Assembly: GCF_018691265.1 (NCBI RefSeq)
Contig: NW_024881283.1
Coordinates: forward strand, 8,427,731 to 8,491,730
Source: Tyto alba
Taxonomy: Eukaryota > Chordata > Aves > Strigiformes > Tytonidae
DNA: 64,000 nt
Reading direction: 5' to 3'
A program made the position numbers and the translations under genes. Position 1 is the first letter of the stretch; each line of letters starts with the position of its first letter. Positions 62,348 through 64,000 of the stretch are shown here, piece by piece. The notes beneath the pieces were generated by a model, which saw only the letters and a program-made list of their open reading frames with translations, searched no databases and had not been told where the DNA came from.

Positions 62348-64000
62348 CTGCAGATGATCAAGTCCCTTGAAAATCATCCTGCCTATACTTACATAGCTGA
62401 TACTCTAACACAACAGAAAATAAAATTAATTTTATTTTAAGAAGCCATTTAATTAAGTGCCAAAATTTTGCTTTAGTGCAGTGGGGTTTCTGCAATATCT
62501 TAGCCATAGAAAGTCTCCTACTTTTTTTTTTTTTTTTTTAGATACCATTAGCGTCAAACAGCATTAGAAACTAAAACAAATTACAGGTAGTAGTAGAGCA
62601 ATGTTTCCCATGTGCGTTTGCAAAGTGCATAAATTTAGATGTAGGGAATCCATCTAAAAATATGAATGCTTGTTTTGACTGCCATTCACTTTAGCCTCTC
62701 TATTAGTAATAACAAGATGAAGGACTCCAATACATTTGCTGATGATATTTTACTTTTCCTAAAATCAAACTATATGCACACAAGTAATATGTAATTTGTG
62801 AAGTCAAATGCAAAAAGAGAGAATTAAATTTTACATAAACACGGGTATTGTCAAGCTTTTCAGTATCAACCCAGATAAAAGCTTCCTTTCCTGCATAAAG
62901 GTTGAGATGTTACACTAAAAGACTAGTTTTCCATGTTTCAGGTATTGATTCAGGAAATCATTTGCATATCAAGCCTTGAGCTCTTTAACAGTCGCCCCAA
63001 AGTAGGTGGGGCTCTAGAACGTTCCTTGTACTAAGGTTTGTCCAACCCAGCCTCAAAAAAAGGAGGGTCTAGTATTAACATGTGAGTGAAATTCATCTCA
63101 CCCAATTTCAGACCTTCACAAGGTATTGCTTATCTCTTCTGGGCATTTAGAGCTCAGTTGTTTTTTTTTTTTAAACAAACAAAAAAAAAAGAGCACTTCT
63201 TAGACCTGCCTTGCTTCCAGGCTCTCTAGAGGTGCCCATTTACCCTCCATCAGCTCTGAAGGGGACCAGGATGACTGGAACAGATGTGGACACTTGAAAG
63301 TTAAGTGGCATTTATCTCATGTCAGCCTGAATGCATGAGAACCATTCTTTTATCAAGACTTTGTATTTCTCAATCCTGGTGTCTTGTGAAAATATTAATT
63401 CTGTTTTACTAAATGCTTACGATGTTCAGTTTTAGCAAAGAAACATAACTGAATGCAAGGTTTGCGTTTTCTTCCCCGCTCCTTATTAAAGCTCATCTAC
63501 CATTAACATTTCTAATACATTGTCATAACACCTGATGTTCTCTATCAAATTCTAGAAGCATTTCCCTTTTAATGATTAACAGTCTGAAGATTTTAAGAGG
63601 GGAATAAATTAAGGAAAGTCTGTGTGTTAGATGCTCTTGCCTTGCTACACATCAAAAACCATAGGCATGAGCTGGTGACTGCACTCTGTTCTGGTGACTA
63701 GTCTTTTGGTGACTGTAAGACTGGATTTGTGATTTTATCAGATTCCTCCTTTTGAAGCAGTGAGAGAATATATTTGGTTTATTGGCTTTAAGATCATATA
63801 TGCATGCTTGAGCTGGAAATTACATGAATGCAACCTTGCTATCTAGAGTAGAATATTCAATGATAGATTTCCTGTCGGTTGCCCACACCATTATGACATT
63901 TTTCACATCCTGAACAACAATGGCACCTGCAGCATTTGTCAGAGCTGCCTCCCGTCTTTGTAAGGCAGTTTGGCGAGGGAAGTCAGGCACCAACATTACT
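62348..64000 (-). other. ZBTB8B: Intron of ZBTB8B
   Basis: No exon, RNA gene or recognisable repeat is seen between the first visible ZBTB8B exon and the window end. T and A runs occur near 62522-62540 and 63161-63190. By inference this is intron leading to the BTB exon beyond the window. Confidence 0.6.

Overview
The window is vertebrate nuclear DNA, almost certainly from a bird. It carries spliced genes with GT..AG introns, CpG-island promoters, decayed CR1 LINE tails, compact introns and a very GC-rich, microsatellite-laden left part. The gene order matches human chromosome 1p35 (SYNC, RBBP4, ZBTB8OS, ZBTB8A, ZBTB8B), read in the opposite direction. By established synteny this would be the region equivalent to chicken chromosome 23, but the species cannot be fixed from the sequence alone.

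Layout. 1-215: the last coding exon and poly(A) signal of an unrecognised plus-strand gene. 215-12.6 kb: GC-rich, mostly non-coding DNA with a 113-bp minisatellite (3.4-4.1 kb), long poly-C, (GGA)n/(TCC)n and A-rich runs. It includes one CpG island with a candidate minus-strand first exon (4168-4381), where an NHSL3/KIAA1522-like neighbour would be expected. 12.6-17.2 kb: SYNC (plus), four coding exons, 496 aa. 17.7-26.6 kb: RBBP4 (minus), twelve coding exons that sum to exactly 425 aa. 26.1-27.15 kb: a CpG island between RBBP4 and ZBTB8OS. 28.6-33.9 kb: ZBTB8OS/archease (plus), seven coding exons, 164 aa. 34.1-34.5 kb: a small CpG island with paired CCAAT boxes and no assigned gene. 35.8-40.6 kb: an intact ZBTB8A-like paralogue (minus, 486 aa). 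46.7-50.6 kb: ZBTB8A (minus, 480 aa). 53.9-54.5 kb: a decayed third ZBTB8A copy. 61.4 kb to beyond the window: the 3' half of ZBTB8B (minus).

The most striking feature is the ZBTB8A cluster. The two intact copies have clearly diverged coding exons and unrelated-looking introns. Yet the promoter/first-exon CpG islands (39517-40563 and 49518-50556) show no substitution over about 1.04 kb, only a 1-bp and a 9-bp indel. A 124-bp block inside the BTB exons is also perfectly identical. This points to recent gene conversion, which would homogenise the promoter and part of the BTB domain while the zinc fingers diverge. The alternative that must be excluded is an assembly artefact.

Functionally the genes are independent neighbours rather than a pathway: SYNC is a muscle intermediate-filament protein, RBBP4 a histone chaperone subunit, ZBTB8OS the archease cofactor of the tRNA ligase complex, and the ZBTB8 genes BTB/zinc-finger nuclear proteins.
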